A stretch of DNA of 64,000 bases from Paramoeba atlantica (Eukaryota > Discosea): contig CDRNVI010000053.1 in the NCBI GenBank assembly GCA_977017575.1, forward strand, positions 806,001 to 870,000, given 5' to 3'. Position 1 is the stretch's first letter; the number at the start of each line of letters is the position of its first letter. A model generated the notes under the pieces. The model ran no database searches. It was given only the letters and a program-made list of their open reading frames with translations, and had not been told where the DNA came from. A program made the position numbers and the translations under genes. This document shows positions 50,701 through 56,991 of this stretch, piece after piece.

Positions 50701-51593
50701 GTTCTCGAATTCTTTTATCCGAGAAACCCACCGACCCCCACGCTCCCCCCCACCACAGCAGTCCCGAGGCCGACACCCCCCCACCCCCCGCACCCCCCCA
50801 CCCCTCCCTCCCCTCCCTCCTCAACCGCATCCACGACCTCCTCACCCAAACCCTCACCTCCTTCCACCCCGCCTTCCTCTCCGCCGTCCGCGTCTTCAAG
50901 GCCGCCTGCCGCCTCTACCCCCACGACCCCCTCCTCTTCCTCAAGGGCGTCGGGGAGCAACCCGAGTCCTTCATGGCGCTCCTCCGCGTGACCTACGGCA
51001 TGAGCGGGAAGAACAAGACCGCGAGGCGCGTCCTGCGCCGGGTGCGGGACAAGCTCCACGGCACCGACTTCCACGCCCCCTGGCCCCCGCGGGGGGGGGC
51101 GGAGGCCCCGGGGTGTGTGCCGCAGCAGACGGAGAGCCCCCGCTCCGGGTCCCCGGGCTCCCCCCCCGGGGTGTTCGACGGCCGCGGGGTGCTGCACCCG
51201 ATGATGTCGTACTGTGAGCGACCGGGACCGATCTTTCTCGGGACCTCGTATGTGGAGTCCACGCACACGATGCTGGGGGGAGGGGGGGGAGGGATAGGGA
51301 TAGGGATGCCGACATGGGGGTATGGGGGGATGGGGATGGGAGGGGGAAGGGGGTGGCTAGGTGGAGGTGAGGAGGAGGGGGGGAATAAAGGAAATAGGGG
51401 GGGTGGGGGAATGAGGGTGGAGGGGGATGGGGGTAGTGGTTCTCCTGGAGGGGAGAATATGGGGGGGTTGTTAACGAGTTCGAATAGTTTTCGGGGGTTA
51501 GAGGTGGGTCAACAGGTACAACGGTTAATTGCGGAGGCGACTTCGGTGGATAATTTGTGTGTGGCGTATGTGGGGTGGTGTCCGTTTTGGTGA
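41760..51593 (+). CDS. TOR: TOR-family PI3K-like kinase with PDZ domain
   Basis: A 3277-residue PIKK without introns. Residues 1 to about 1350 are HEAT-type helical repeats. A PDZ domain lies at about 1565-1630 (VVVTRIAENSPGANAKVPVG, SILIEIDGIPVQ). FAT helices run about 1640-2240 (RAWHSWAMANLH near 2083). An FRB-like bundle follows at about 2283-2395 (ELIRVAISSWDRWL ... FAEAWTLLRQVHQRL): the Trp equal to mTOR W2101 is kept but the F2108 position is His, so rapamycin-FKBP binding is doubtful. The kinase spans about 2440-2740 with catalytic GLGDRHLNN (about 2624) and HIDFGD (about 2645). After a long insert, RVLRRVRDKLHGTDF near 3090 and the FATC tail VQRLIAEATSVDNL...GWCPFW end the protein. 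PDZ in a TOR-like kinase is known to me from kinetoplastid TOR-like 1. Confidence 0.93.
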   Translation: MISTDKGSYLLSEDHFLVKASAGTNVFLISELFSSLREQANMYHPYAPEETFECVSAIKDHIQAYLAQLGREHIERINQELNYTFSANSLAGIQVMEALIDVPYMEHRTKRARFSNLLAAALQVANNEVTVDAAISGLHALVRDGGSLAIEIVSSEAMQCLEWMAVADTDHYLYTSCRIIGMLAAEVPEMLRPSISTEPLLQSIWISLCHPCQRTREYAGEALDRLVHAAIVPQQALSRSVTQCEMYLSKKCPIRFWHGSLLMLICIARNTRNPDYAMTVMDFVLQKRLHTDLCCRLTLIRMIPFFPLMTDLFVACYITRTLREVLYFYTSNGDPATKSCAFIALAELISNLKREAVLPHLNDMMKRTLDALCKVASEEEEANKQVDPISEKPGQIPISTSDSVSIASKANDISETSDSMDGNKEMSRIGSPSGVAPSCVFPLPENTKGTTESANSMPDSHITKRNVTIEALKCLGEIAKISDKAWLQPQIEAFMDRLFAGGLNRFLTDSLSILGESLPEFVPTFQERLLTIIMHTLQTPKENYVASTESSKLLPYRGKRRPRIRIYGRSSLTLKLTAQLSDISHFRDFGVSDKFDPYRDKTRHYEQDEGKVAGKPSLEDRILAVRTLATFNPKSNDMIQGLLRTHLAPLLKDPSVELREVVVRTILKIFSVSLDIGTDITSPLSSTTTMSPTSSQSCLMVDTDILREIVDIGVADIADGVRYEVMKGLDSRLDSHLASPDILETLFMSLHDEKLGVREAGLSVICRLTKVHPAYVIPALKKIQAQFIAELQHSRNYAYMEHSARMLLQMICNDIPVESHGSPQQDFLGLVLEKIQSGSGPSQLCTTLFELVSGIVQRSILHHDEKTTGNSKVLDVVVSSVQDRTSSIRRRAALNALAGILRSTSLVSEAFHKAFPDLFSVLLQCLHGETRVDTLTRREVLCVLGTVGAVDPMRLKRLHVRRREQRLTDDEASAVERFLVRTILPARCNRRIAEHYPAVLLSALVKILSSRSIVSASAMQTMSSLLTTLKPTQLVPHLELLLPIGLQLLSDANRRVFHADVLSHMLSLLHIDQQKADASDGCRHALVVLEALSTYCETCDTNSANTTSCRILVNVVKILSEIARSFSTVIRPGIESWIFNFMVQRMIEDRTEKREICMLVIQGFESFISALDKDIYYLVPLILQYIKPAAHTPTGIALNMHCLNFLSVAAKQTNFKEISTRTVHHLLRLLEHTPSRTVEHKTTEVLCEILKALGKFGSKFLPLIQMYSEAKGVTDSNFQQLIQHFSGVQNIRTDKEAPATSPTSRSAEIPFTGAVTSSTGSSDQTILILRMTPRREVTQNEITSTLAKALGTPASDIELVHLQRTVPYLGHMYAHIRFIGSNALRLQNLLFQKTEENCLPASLHIESVKQKQTELVPEEGLSTLMSFFSGSVPIDRSTAEWMQWFDSLSLEMLRHSTDSGMRCISSLANEYSPLIRDLFPYVFHNVFRSLREDIQSNIMHYLTRMVLVCEKEVSALLISLVEFLMPYRVPKPSVEFFYGKLETRRVQRGNLFDKFGIGYGEGTDPKPADTVYNDHVVVTRIAENSPGANAKVPVGSILIEIDGIPVQRVSEIHSLLDGRLEIMLTIQPPPRARYVHIMRPFFDLDVLIQVSLDANNYARALLFCETQYIETPVEKHVHDFRMVSRLTSLYQQLHLPEGASGLLEQLLRDTQQTRSETSRNLKHGDNEVEYLIEKFACETGRGEALETLQQYSRAIETYRTRLSESDAKGMLPDHSQVLGLCRCYRIDGYWPELVNVVKDYWSICTTSQRTDLALESAAAAWYMEDWNFLDSCQQVPPEKQSDFYKTVLHIRSGDYESAQKCVNQGRSRLDCALSGSLKDTYDMGYEHLMNLQNLCELEEVISYAQNLDWRDQLQSGWQKRISSAAPVPKQLLVNLSLHALVRPVHEDIPTWISFIDIARQKNRPRMAECALARLLSEVPTPNTSPLQLKFDPASCDVSIAMTYFKHLKNIGELPSAFEKLSLFVSTFSQRTDIDSSAKAICHLTLGEWKQRLEDITSPSGGIVSDFVMKNLKIAKDFDDQNFRAWHSWAMANLHTALSSSPWGESSPTGFGETQLAYLVSALKGFFRSVQLSTSQASSAKGVQNQDIKLPVTGDSEDDTSALVRDTDLQDLLRILFIWFNFGHYTAVYAEMDQGLKLVRLDAWLKVLPQLISRIDIIRSDVRQQLHQLLSRLGEAHPQAMIYPLQLCANSSEAASRSKAACALLDSIRRKNVSLVEDVAILSEELIRVAISSWDRWLNAIETIAKQRRGDASTDLDLYMEHIGPLYSVLDNPKTKDERLFQKTLGPLIRRAWRCINDLHEIEIPEGEQPVTEASLPATEAGRFAEAWTLLRQVHQRLTERVQSLPKVVPLEDYSSVLAERTFTLPIPGTYNPHGPTLLFSGFHRDLRIIPSKQRPRRVTLRGVNGYEYKFLLKGHEDLRMDERVMQLFTLLNSFFAVSPQLPAGLSISTYSVMPLSENVGLIQWIENTETVYQMITSYRQGSGTSLMLEVNLLTQLGDLKHINDFSDLPFAKKRDYLQHVLDNTPTSDLRLLFWERNDTSENWIEYRTNYIRTMAMMSMVGYVLGLGDRHLNNIMIHSSGNVVHIDFGDCFEVAMAREKFPEKVPFRLTRMLVGAMEACGLDGTFKHICERVMTALRKHKDSVTSLLETFAHDPLLSWRLDTLYESSTTVDAAREAAKKTVEVLEFDDDPSGPPATKTPGAATIDEASLLNAVEKFSLMPTDELISRSYREKEFKHHAKKLLMPKEKALTKNSENEHSSVKLENLDATDMVRLHQYCLQHWDTLGATSPRAVGLQDTVDKMEALSLSSHLETSTSSEHTGTQSRDPETRFKVTNTKSLSEKPSSRSGSRLTSPTARFTADDLSENKCNSTLHFEEENPLETNAVTNDPTDGPEPSLEDEEPNFMETSEHSPVPICSTGPSRSRILLSEKPTDPHAPPHHSSPEADTPPPPAPPHPSLPSLLNRIHDLLTQTLTSFHPAFLSAVRVFKAACRLYPHDPLLFLKGVGEQPESFMALLRVTYGMSGKNKTARRVLRRVRDKLHGTDFHAPWPPRGGAEAPGCVPQQTESPRSGSPGSPPGVFDGRGVLHPMMSYCERPGPIFLGTSYVESTHTMLGGGGGGIGIGMPTWGYGGMGMGGGRGWLGGGEEEGGNKGNRGGGGMRVEGDGGSGSPGGENMGGLLTSSNSFRGLEVGQQVQRLIAEATSVDNLCVAYVGWCPFW
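50725..51470 (+). other. GC-rich island in the TOR tail with C-to-G strand switch
   Basis: The last part of the TOR gene before FATC changes abruptly from AT-rich to extremely GC-rich at about 50725. From there to about 51080 nearly every third position is C; from about 51080 to 51470 it is G, ending in poly-Gly codons (GGGGGGAGGGGG). The frame stays open throughout and includes the conserved RVRDKL helix, so it is real coding sequence, not an insertion of foreign DNA. Confidence 0.8.
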
Positions 51594-51932
51594 AAAGAGA
51601 GGTGGATAGGATAGTGGTGCGGAGTGGTGGTGTTGAAATAGAACGAAAGATCCATTAGGGGTCTTATTTTGTAGTTTGTGTTTTTTGACATGCTTCGTGT
51701 TTTTTGTATACAGTAGAACATCTTACAGTCTTGTACTGTGTATTGAGTGTTCAATGCGCTTGATTTCTCTTTTACAGAAATTAAAGAGAATGTGTCCTTG
51801 CAAAAGTACATTGCTGTTTTCTTATGTAAATTTAGAATAATCACTGCCTTGCTGTTATTGAAGAATTACTGCTACTGATTATTGTCCACGTGTCTGAATC
51901 TATCAATAAATGAAACCTATGATCTAGTGAAT
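51594..51932 (+). other. intergenic TOR to SepSecS
   Basis: About 340 bp. Composition returns to AT-rich within 100 bases of the TOR stop. A candidate acceptor, ATTTCTCTTTTACAG, ends at about 51779. Several short upstream ATGs lie between it and the SepSecS start. Confidence 0.45.
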
Positions 51933-53417
51933 ATGCACGAATCACTTTCCTTCTTTGATGATTCTTTGGTACAAGAAAACATCTCTCGTGCGGGGATTGA
52001 AGGGTCAGTCGCGATGCATCGCTCTTTTCAATCTCTCATTTCACAACGTTCCCTCCCGGAGGATGGGTGGTCCGAGTTAGCCATAGAGCGCTTTCTGCAC
52101 TTCCTATCCTCTCAGGATAGCAACAATTTTTTACATCATGTGGGAGGAGGGGAACGTGAGGGTCGTGTGCTTAGTTCTCTTGTTCGACGACGCCACTTCT
52201 ACTTAGCGCACGGCATGGGAAGGTCTGGGTACCTAACGGAAGACCAACCAAAGGCAGTTGGTTCCTCTTTGTTACAAAGGCTGACGAACCGGCTTGTCGT
52301 TTCTTTTTTTCAGAAATCTTTAGGTTGCACTTACGTCAAAGAGGCATGCATAGTACCCCTTTGCACTGGGATGTCGTTAACACTCGTTCTGAACTTTCTG
52401 CGTTCTAAGAGCCATTCGAACAAGAAATTTGTTCTTTGGCCTCGAATCGATCAGAAATCATGCTTAAAGAGCATATTTTGCGCAGGACTTGTTCCCGCGG
52501 TCATTCCTCTTACTCCATCTGCAAATTCGAATCCAAAAACCTGCTTTTCGGAAGAGGATGCTCACTTTTTGGCAACCGATGTTGCCGAAGTGAGACGATA
52601 TATTCGTATTCTAGGCGAGGAAAACATATTGTGCCTGTTGAGTACCACGTCTTGTTTTGCTCCGCGTCTTCCTGATGACGTCCTGCTCTTGTCGCGCCTT
52701 TGTAGTGAATTTAATCTTCCACACGTCGTGAATAATGCCTACGGACTTCAAAGCCGCGAAACAATGAAACGAATTAATGCCGGGATGAGCTCCAATGGCG
52801 GGCGTATCGACGTTTTAGTACAAAGTACTGATAAAAATCTTTTGGTGCCGGTGGGAGGTTCTATTCTTGCGTCCAGTAATCCTGAGACTATTCAAGAGAT
52901 ATGCAGCACCTATCCTGGAAGAGCAAGTATCTCACCAACTCTTGATGTTTTTATCACTCTCCTGCAGCTTGGCAAATCCGGAGTACGCGAGCTGTGGGAC
53001 GCCCGTCAGACTGTTTTATCTGAGTTTTTGGATTGTCTAAGACGTACAGCTGCGCGGTTAAAGGAAAATGCATGGATTCATCCCAAGAACGACATTTCCT
53101 TCGGACTTACTCTTACACATTTACCCACAGACGAGGCCTGCCGAAATCTTGGGAGCAGATTATTTCGCAACGGTGTCACGGGCACCCGAGTGGTGGGGAA
53201 AGATTCCGGTTCAAAATCTATTGAATGTATTACGTTTCAGAACTATGGCGCTCACTCTGGTTCATATTCGTACAAAAATTGTGATTTTCATATGGATTAT
53301 GTAGATCACTCCGATGGGATACCATACCTCTCTTTAGCATGTGCATTAGGAATGAAAAGAACTGAAGTACACAACCTTTTTCGCAAAATTGAAACGCTGT
53401 ATTTGAAATTAATGTAA
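51933..53417 (+). CDS. SEPSECS: O-phosphoseryl-tRNA(Sec) selenium transferase
   Basis: A 494-residue PLP enzyme counted from ATG 51933 (MHESLSFFDDS); the frame is open further upstream but lacks an in-frame ATG. Hallmarks: HGMGRSGYLTEDQPKAVGSS, WPRIDQKSCLKSI, STTSCFAPRLPDD, HVVNNAYGLQS and the PLP lysine in QSTDKNLLVPVGGS (Lys301, equal to human Lys284). YPGRAS..PTLD(V)(F)ITLLQLG follows. Length matches human SepSecS (501). It converts phosphoseryl-tRNA(Sec) to selenocysteinyl-tRNA(Sec) with selenophosphate. Its presence implies that this organism makes selenoproteins and that some TGA codons are Sec. No selenoprotein was seen in the window. Confidence 0.96.
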   Translation: MHESLSFFDDSLVQENISRAGIEGSVAMHRSFQSLISQRSLPEDGWSELAIERFLHFLSSQDSNNFLHHVGGGEREGRVLSSLVRRRHFYLAHGMGRSGYLTEDQPKAVGSSLLQRLTNRLVVSFFQKSLGCTYVKEACIVPLCTGMSLTLVLNFLRSKSHSNKKFVLWPRIDQKSCLKSIFCAGLVPAVIPLTPSANSNPKTCFSEEDAHFLATDVAEVRRYIRILGEENILCLLSTTSCFAPRLPDDVLLLSRLCSEFNLPHVVNNAYGLQSRETMKRINAGMSSNGGRIDVLVQSTDKNLLVPVGGSILASSNPETIQEICSTYPGRASISPTLDVFITLLQLGKSGVRELWDARQTVLSEFLDCLRRTAARLKENAWIHPKNDISFGLTLTHLPTDEACRNLGSRLFRNGVTGTRVVGKDSGSKSIECITFQNYGAHSGSYSYKNCDFHMDYVDHSDGIPYLSLACALGMKRTEVHNLFRKIETLYLKLM

Positions 53418-53586
53418 TGATACGGCGTTGTTCTATTTTTGATGTTTTGGTGAGGCGCATTTATGAACCTTCGACATCAAGTTTGCGATCTGGAACTATT
53501 GGAGTAAGGTCGCGTCTTTTCAACTCGTAGAGAACCTACATTACTTGTAATACAGGCTGTAAAGTAATTCATAAGTACTAATCCAC

Positions 53587-53610
53587 GCTTATAAACTTTT
53601 ATTTCATCAG
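53587..53610 (+). promoter_or_regulatory. candidate spliced-leader acceptor before NAE1
   Basis: Pyrimidine-rich TTTTATTTCATCAG with AG at 53609-53610. The first ATG downstream is the uORF at 53649, then the main start at 53696. Confidence 0.45.
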
Positions 53611-53648
53611 GTGATCCAGTGTTACAGGAATATTCTTCTGGGAGTAGC

Positions 53649-53696
53649 ATGAGATTGGAAGATAGCAGAGCAGAGAACTCGATTGCAGATTGTTAA
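53649..53696 (+). CDS. possible uORF overlapping NAE1 start (TAATG)
   Basis: Fifteen codons, MRLEDSRAENSIADC, ending TAA at 53694-53696; the last A of this stop is the first A of the NAE1 ATG. If the acceptor at 53609-53610 is used, this is the first ATG in the mRNA, so NAE1 would need leaky scanning or reinitiation across the TAATG overlap. Confidence 0.35.
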   Translation: MRLEDSRAENSIADC

Positions 53697-55252
53697 TGAA
53701 ATGTCAGAGCGGATCCAGCATTCAAACTTACCAAACCTATTTATCAGAGCATCAGCAAGATCTTTATGACAGACAAATTGTCTTGTGGGGGGAGGAAGCG
53801 CAGAATCGACTCGCTCTCTCTACTGTTTATCTCTTGGGAATAAGTGCTGCCGCGTGTGAAGCGCTTCGATGTCTTGTTCTTGCAGGCTTGGGTTCGTTTT
53901 GCATTGTAGATGAGAGGTTCTGTACGCCGGACGATCTGTCTTCTGTCATTAGTTTCGGCGATATGCAAGAAGGTTGTTTTCGTGCCCAGGCTTCACGAGA
54001 TTTTCTTGCGGACTTGAACACGTCATGCATGTCGCATGCAGTGCTTCGTGATCCAGCTGAATGGATTTCTGAAAATGTCAGCACGTTCGACGAATTTTCT
54101 CTTGTTCTCTGCGGGGATGTTGAGCGAAAATCTCTTTTTCAAATTGCTTTGGCGGTCTCTATGCAATGCGTTCCTTTGTTATATGTGAGATCTCTCGGCT
54201 TTTTCGGGTGTCTTCAAGTCCAAATTCCCCCTGTTGTGGTTGTTGATTCCTATCGTGATGAGGAGTATTGGGATCTTAGATTGGATAATCCTTTCCCGGC
54301 TTTAGTCAAATTTATCGAGCATCATTCAAAAGTTGTACATGAAATTAAAAATTTGAAGACATCAAACATTCTTCCGTGGCCGATTGTAGCCTATATTATT
54401 TTGTTGAAATCTAAAACTTTGAGCAGTATCGAATTCGAAAACGAAGAGCAGACTCATCCCTTTGCTGCTCGGGAAATTTTGAAGCACAAACATCAGTTAA
54501 CCACACCACAGTTGACCGAGAACACTCAAACCGTATTTTCGCACGTATCACTCGATACCCCTAAGAATGAATCAATTGCTGTTCTTCGAAGCATACGGGA
54601 TTTTTACAATTCTAAAAATTTGTTACCACACTCGGGTCTACTCCATGACATAGAATGCGATGCTCAAGTCTATATTCAGCTTAGAAACATATATTCTACG
54701 AAACATAATGAAGACGTAGAAGTCGTAGTTCAACAGGCCAAAAAACATATTTTATCTTTCGTTGATCCTATCAAACTACGGAAGTACGCGCAATTGTACT
54801 GTCGAAACGCCCACCGCTTACATATTTGCGAATCTTCTACCAGTATTTTTGAATGTATTTCCTCCTTCGAAGGATGCATTGCTGAAGACAACGCTTCCAT
54901 GGCCTCTGATTCACTCACTAATATTGACCCCCTCGTAGCCCTCTTTTTACTTTTAGACACCGGCTTTGCTGATTTTCGAAATACTGCTGTGTTCAAAGCA
55001 CCCAATGCAGCGGATGCGTTCACAAAGCAGAGGGATACGGAGGTTCGTGCTTGCTCCAATCTTTTTAATCATAATTTACATGAATATCTGTCACGGCTTT
55101 ATCAAGAGAACGTTGGTTGTGTTGACTCTGTTTCTAGTATTTTAGGTGGATTCGCTGCACAGGAAGCTCAAAAACTTTTGACCCGAACGGGAGTAATTAT
55201 GCCTAATGGTCTTGTATACGATGGTATGAGGAATATTTGCCGGAATCTTTGA
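53696..55252 (+). CDS. NAE1: NEDD8-activating enzyme E1 regulatory subunit
   Basis: A 518-residue E1-like adenylation-fold protein. The start LYDRQIVLWGEEAQNRLALS is the E1 signature; then VYLLGISAAACEALRCLVLA and GLGSFCIVDERFCTPDDLSS follow the APPBP1 pattern (LVLPGIGSFTIIDG). The true ThiF catalytic cysteine and ATP loop are incomplete, as expected for the non-catalytic partner of UBA3. The C-terminus (SSILGGFAAQEAQKLLTRTG, then LVYDGM) also matches APPBP1/ULA1. It pairs with UBA3 to charge NEDD8 for cullin modification. The helical middle is diverged. SAE1 (SUMO E1) is much shorter and is unlikely. Confidence 0.88.
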   Translation: MKCQSGSSIQTYQTYLSEHQQDLYDRQIVLWGEEAQNRLALSTVYLLGISAAACEALRCLVLAGLGSFCIVDERFCTPDDLSSVISFGDMQEGCFRAQASRDFLADLNTSCMSHAVLRDPAEWISENVSTFDEFSLVLCGDVERKSLFQIALAVSMQCVPLLYVRSLGFFGCLQVQIPPVVVVDSYRDEEYWDLRLDNPFPALVKFIEHHSKVVHEIKNLKTSNILPWPIVAYIILLKSKTLSSIEFENEEQTHPFAAREILKHKHQLTTPQLTENTQTVFSHVSLDTPKNESIAVLRSIRDFYNSKNLLPHSGLLHDIECDAQVYIQLRNIYSTKHNEDVEVVVQQAKKHILSFVDPIKLRKYAQLYCRNAHRLHICESSTSIFECISSFEGCIAEDNASMASDSLTNIDPLVALFLLLDTGFADFRNTAVFKAPNAADAFTKQRDTEVRACSNLFNHNLHEYLSRLYQENVGCVDSVSSILGGFAAQEAQKLLTRTGVIMPNGLVYDGMRNICRNL

Positions 55253-55506
55253 TCCGCAATAAACGCATAAAGCACGTAACAGGAATGGTCATACTTCTAA
55301 ATGGTTGAAGGAACAAACTTATATCTTACACCTACTACTAGGGACTACGTATAGTACGTGTATTCGTATGTGTACGTATGCTTACGCGTATACGTTTGTA
55401 TTGCACAAATATTTATAAATTATATGTTTATACACATGCATGTTCTCACATGCTTACATGAACGTTGTATATCACTCTTCTATTTTTATCTTTCGCCTGA
55501 TACACC

Positions 55507-55887
55507 ATGAATCACATGTCTAAATTTCGTGCTTCCAGCCAATTTTTTTCTAGTCCATTGTTTCGTAATTGTCACAGTCGACCAAACCACGCGCTCTTGT
55601 ACTCCACATCGTTACGCTTCTTTAATTTTCATATGCGCTACGCAGATTTCGATTTACCCACCAGGGGAGAGTTTCCGCATGGACTTGAGAATCCGGGATT
55701 TATCAAAAAAATGGATAAAAATTTGCCGTGGTATTTTACACACTATCGCACAATGCACATATGGCCTCGAGACGGCGATGGCTGGGATGATCTGGAAAGC
55801 GACCAAAGGCAATCAGACTTGCACATGTACTACACCTTGGCGTGGTGGAAATTAGGTGCGGATATGTCAAACCCGAATGATTATTAA
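55507..55887 (+). CDS. small mitochondrial-looking protein, unrecognised
   Basis: A 126-residue protein. The first 45 residues (MNHMSKFRASSQFFSSPLFR...) have no acidic residue and many Ser, Arg and Phe, a typical mitochondrial presequence. The mature part is rich in aromatics: LPTRGEFPHGLENPGFIKKM, LPWYFTHYRTMHIWPRDGDG, YYTLAWWKLGADM. I do not know the family; the size and aromatic content fit an accessory respiratory-complex subunit. The upstream 250 bases (55253-55506) have TACGTATRCG-type repeats around 55340-55400 and a pyrimidine-rich stretch before the ATG. Confidence 0.7.
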   Translation: MNHMSKFRASSQFFSSPLFRNCHSRPNHALLYSTSLRFFNFHMRYADFDLPTRGEFPHGLENPGFIKKMDKNLPWYFTHYRTMHIWPRDGDGWDDLESDQRQSDLHMYYTLAWWKLGADMSNPNDY

Positions 55888-56073
55888 AAAGACTTAAAGA
55901 TATGAGAAGTCGAATGACATTGTGTGGAGTAGTAAAACTTGTTTTTTAATGTTGCAACAGGCTCCTACATAAATATTGAGCGAGAAACAGACTTACAAAA
56001 CTTTTTGAGAAGTAATCGGTTGACAGCATAAAAAAATAGTTTTTAGCTGATCATTGTTTCTCTTTATTTGTTC

Positions 56074-56688
56074 ATGTTCTCTAAAGTACTAGCTTCATCC
56101 CTAAACAGAATTTCGCATTTAGTACAGCGCTCACAGCTACGATCATATTGCAAGGCTCCCGTTATTGCGTCTCATTCATCCCGTCCAGATGCGGAATCGC
56201 GTTCATCGAATAGTTTTCCTTCAACTATCTGCCTAGACGACCAGAAATTATTTCACGCAGCCCTAAAAGGGTCTGATCATGAATCATATGATCTTAGGAA
56301 TTATAAAGCACCTGTACAGCAATGTCCGGAAGACTCAACTCAGTCTTTAGATGCAGAGATAAACAACTGCTCGGGTCTTTCCTCGGAAAGTAAGTCAACA
56401 ACATCGAAACGGTTGGGCGATAAGGGTGTGGGTCCATCTTCTGGAGAGTTGCTGATGGCGTTTACGTGTACCAAATGTGAAACGCGATCCGTTAAGCGTT
56501 TCTCCAAACGATCTTACTACCATGGTATAGTCATTGTACAATGTCCAGGATGTAGAGGAAAGCACTTGTTAGCTGATCATCTTGGATGGTTCGAAAATCA
56601 GAAGGGAACTATAGAGGACGTTTTAAGAAAGAGGGGAGAAAGTATGCAACGCATAACATCGCAGGATTTGTTTTTCCTTGATTCTTAG
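56074..56688 (+). CDS. DNLZ: DNL-type zinc finger protein (Zim17 / Tim15 / DNLZ)
   Basis: A 204-residue protein from ATG 56074 (MFSKVLASSLNRISHLVQRS, a mitochondrial-presequence-like start). A poorly conserved Ser-rich segment follows, then the DNL zinc finger at about residues 128-190: FTCTKCETRSVKRFSKRSYY, HGIVIVQCPGCRGKHLLADH, LGWFE. The four cysteines (CTKC, CPGC) and the (D/L)HLGWF motif are complete. Zim17/Hep1 keeps mitochondrial Hsp70 soluble and is needed for protein import. The ATG is preceded by a T/C-rich tract. Confidence 0.92.
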   Translation: MFSKVLASSLNRISHLVQRSQLRSYCKAPVIASHSSRPDAESRSSNSFPSTICLDDQKLFHAALKGSDHESYDLRNYKAPVQQCPEDSTQSLDAEINNCSGLSSESKSTTSKRLGDKGVGPSSGELLMAFTCTKCETRSVKRFSKRSYYHGIVIVQCPGCRGKHLLADHLGWFENQKGTIEDVLRKRGESMQRITSQDLFFLDS

Positions 56689-56991
56689 ATTTTGGTAACA
56701 TCTGCTTTCTTTTATCGCTTGCTTTTTTATTGCAGTAAATTACATTGTAATTTGATCACAAACTATGTATTCTGTTTAACAGAATACGTAATTTCTGTAT
56801 TCACCCTTCTGTACATGTTTGTCTGAAAGTAAAGCCGATTTCCTTTTATTTTTTTTTATTTTAAAATCTATAAATAATTTGTACGTGTGTTTTTATCTCT
56901 GAATTTTTGTTTTAGTATTTTCGAAATTTGAAACGCTATATTATAGTTTTAGCGGACCCATTAACTACGATTCTTGAACTTAAAATTTTCA
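56689..56991 (+). other. intergenic Zim17 to DDX31
   Basis: About 300 bp, T-rich. A palindrome-like TTCTGTTTAACAGAATACG lies near 56770. The candidate acceptor is GAATTTTTGTTTTAG with AG at 56914-56915; a second AG (GTTTTAG, 56952) is nearer the start. No other features seen. Confidence 0.4.

Noticed and set aside
50123-51315. Several long minus-strand ORFs (up to 258 codons) and plus-strand out-of-frame ORFs in the TOR tail
   Set aside because: High GC and few stops produce long spurious ORFs; the TOR frame has the conserved RVRDKL helix and FATC.
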